From positions 1 to 24,876 of the forward strand of contig DFGI01000084.1 of the NCBI GenBank assembly GCA_002371705.1: DNA of 24,876 bases, written 5' to 3'. The DNA is from Bacteroidales bacterium UBA3754 (GTDB lineage: Bacteria; Bacteroidota; Bacteroidia; Bacteroidales; UBA1715). Positions 24,701-24,876 of this stretch are shown piece by piece. Positions within the stretch are counted from its first letter, which is position 1. Every line of letters starts with the position of its first letter. The notes beneath the pieces were generated by a model. It was given only the letters and a program-made list of their open reading frames with translations, did no database searches and had not been told where the DNA came from. The position numbers and the translations under genes were made by a program.

Positions 24701-24876
24701 GGTGACAATGGCATCAACGGTTTCAATGTGGTTTGCATCGTTTTCGCAAATGAACTTCACACTTGCCGATTCCTTATTTTCAGCCCACTGCCATTCATTC
24801 AAGGCATATTTGTGATTGATTGCAGGAAGTGTAACTTCTTTTGTATCTGTGTATTGCTGTCCTTCAAACCCAGCAT
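21731..24876 (-). CDS. Large repeat-rich surface protein with T9SS tail (N-terminus outside window)
   Basis: At least 1048 residues are visible and the frame stays open at the right edge, so signal peptide and start are missing. From N to C: at least five full copies plus one partial copy of a 77-aa repeat (NEWQW or DSWLW, ESASVKF, CENDANH, TTDTTHATCTTDGKIVYTAN, TDTKEVT), then one diverged copy (~23420-23648). Next comes a unique region with a calcium-site-like loop NDIDGDGVSDEF (~23380-23407) and beta-rich sequence. Another diverged copy follows (QGWHWTDDFSEASVDFVC), flanked by PTCEEPGHSEGVLCSVCG, PTCTETGLSDGVQCAVCG and HWYCTVCHSIF, zinc-ribbon-like CxxC segments. The end (LLRIFDVNGHCVVSERI, GVYVVAVG) is a T9SS type A-like tail. 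Such repeats are more familiar from Firmicutes surface proteins. A structural or adhesive role is inferred; no enzyme motif is seen. Confidence 0.85.
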   Translation of the reverse strand, partial: AGFEGQQYTDTKEVTLPAINHKYALNEWQWAENKESASVKFICENDANHIETVDAIVTTDTTHATCTTDGKIVYTANAEFEGNKYTDTKEVTIEKLGHDYALDSWLWLEDKESALVKFVCENDANHEETIESIVTTDTTYATCTTDGKIVYIANAEFEGQQYTDTKEVTLPAINHNYALDSWIWADDKESASVKFVCENDANHIETVDAIVTTDTTHATCTTDGKIVYTANAEFEGKQYTDSKEVTHPAINHNYALNEWQWAEDKESASVKFICENDANHIETVDAVVTTDTTHATCTTDGKIVYTANAEFEGNKYADTKEVSLEKLSHNYALDSWLWSEDKESASVKFICENDANHVETVDAVVTTDTTHAACTTDGKIVYTANAEFEGNKYADTKEVTLEKLGHDYASQGWEWRDDWSGAKIRFVCKNDANHIDSVEVTTVVDTITNAGIANPEVLFVVETKFAGQTYSDLKTKTLSAQFSIHYNEAGNDIDGDGVSDEFLDAFTKELYGATEYYWDRFWSPTTGDFFLITMTGVANYSGTLQFELVDTLRTVSLGEKSSLIQVVAGEEFTAKVPLTVTVMRDSLGNKLKYTVLEFVCTPEETSSSPLFTNNACEFDFSDFEIMYESAGTEIYDNPHSLILVGQDKYEYLYEGVFSTKLAAPTKCSVLNLSITVIPDIPLDFFAFSLVDSETERSIIGEPYIKLENSTMYVPKKEYTYEFTIPIDSVVATSPKLLLHTESPYQRQRAIYYIKSLNLSYSEIHTEEIIPELAPTCEEPGHSEGVLCSVCGTILTEPTEYPALGHAYVSQGWHWTDDFSEASVDFVCANDATHAHTEQAQISSKTVPATCTAEGAIIYMAKVMLGEATYQDTKISVLEIVPHTEMIVEGVQPTCTETGLSDGVQCAVCGAVLVEQSELPALGHSLQHEAYVAPTVDDEGVEEHWYCTVCHSIFDSEAATHEISNADVIIPKLEPTGVPSLLSHVNVYPQKKHIVVEQAEGELLRIFDVNGHCVVSERISTQFASYSISVGGVYVVAVGATVVSVVVQ
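23649..24876 (-). repeat. Tandem array of 231-bp coding repeats
   Basis: Equivalent positions (the codons for the Tyr-Ala in HNYAL/HDYAL) fall at about 23649, 23880, 24111, 24342, 24573 and 24804, exactly 231 nt apart each time. The array continues past the right edge. Units are highly similar at DNA level, and the linker before HNYAL alternates between a PAINH and an EKLGH/EKLSH form. Confidence 0.93.

Noticed and set aside
23649..24876. Regular direct repeats as a possible CRISPR array
   Set aside because: The unit is 231 nt, coding and in frame, with no short repeat/unique spacer alternation and no cas genes.
1..24876. tRNA, rRNA, riboswitch, insertion sequence or phage genes
   Set aside because: None was recognised. 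Gaps between genes are all under 180 nt and are explained by promoters, terminators or short repeats; a structured-RNA search was not possible here.

Overview
The window looks like Bacteroidota chromosome, most likely order Bacteroidales. Three proteins carry C-terminal sorting domains of the type IX secretion system (T9SS). Glycolysis uses a pyrophosphate-dependent phosphofructokinase. Several genes are preceded by the Bacteroidota -7 box TAnnTTTG, and the DNA is moderately AT-rich. No rRNA, tRNA, CRISPR array, IS element or prophage was seen. It reads as ordinary chromosome carrying several surface-protein genes, and no intergenic stretch exceeds 300 bases.

Layout. 1-2486 (+): the 3' end of a FAD-dependent desaturase/reductase of the CrtI/RetSat type, then a LytS-type sensor kinase and its LytTR response regulator, tightly packed. 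2490-5884 (-): a lipoprotein and a large T9SS type B (gliding-associated) protein, overlapping by 4 nt. 6051-7706 (+): PPi-phosphofructokinase, ending in a bidirectional terminator shared with a lone hisA (7762-8481, -). 8541-11912 (-): a secreted multidomain sialate O-acetylesterase with two Ig-CBM modules and a T9SS tail, separated from hisA by a strong palindrome. 11992-13509 (+): a MerR-type regulator and two small related lipoproteins, ending in a second bidirectional terminator. 13561-15424 (-): purN and rimO. 15596-17820 (+): acpP, fabF and rnc, the fatty-acid/RNase III cluster. 17817-21712 (-): sbcD and sbcC, overlapping rnc tail to tail. 21731 to the right edge (-): a long surface protein made of near-identical 231-bp repeats, zinc-ribbon-like segments and a T9SS tail; its N-terminus lies outside the window.

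How the parts work together. Housekeeping genes (glycolysis, histidine, purine and fatty-acid synthesis, ribosomal protein S12 modification, RNase III, SbcCD nuclease) alternate with envelope and secreted functions (three T9SS cargoes, three lipoproteins, a glycan esterase). The esterase and the MerR gene fire from overlapping divergent promoters, so the regulator may control the esterase. I found no clear new defence or mobile system. The best candidates for a second look are the repeat protein at the right edge, the palindrome at 8503-8530, the diversified lipoprotein pair and the kinase/regulator pair attached to the desaturase. Several starts were moved from the longest open frame to a better-supported codon (lipoprotein 5884, lipoprotein 12351, purN 15424, rnc 17101, sbcC 20573).
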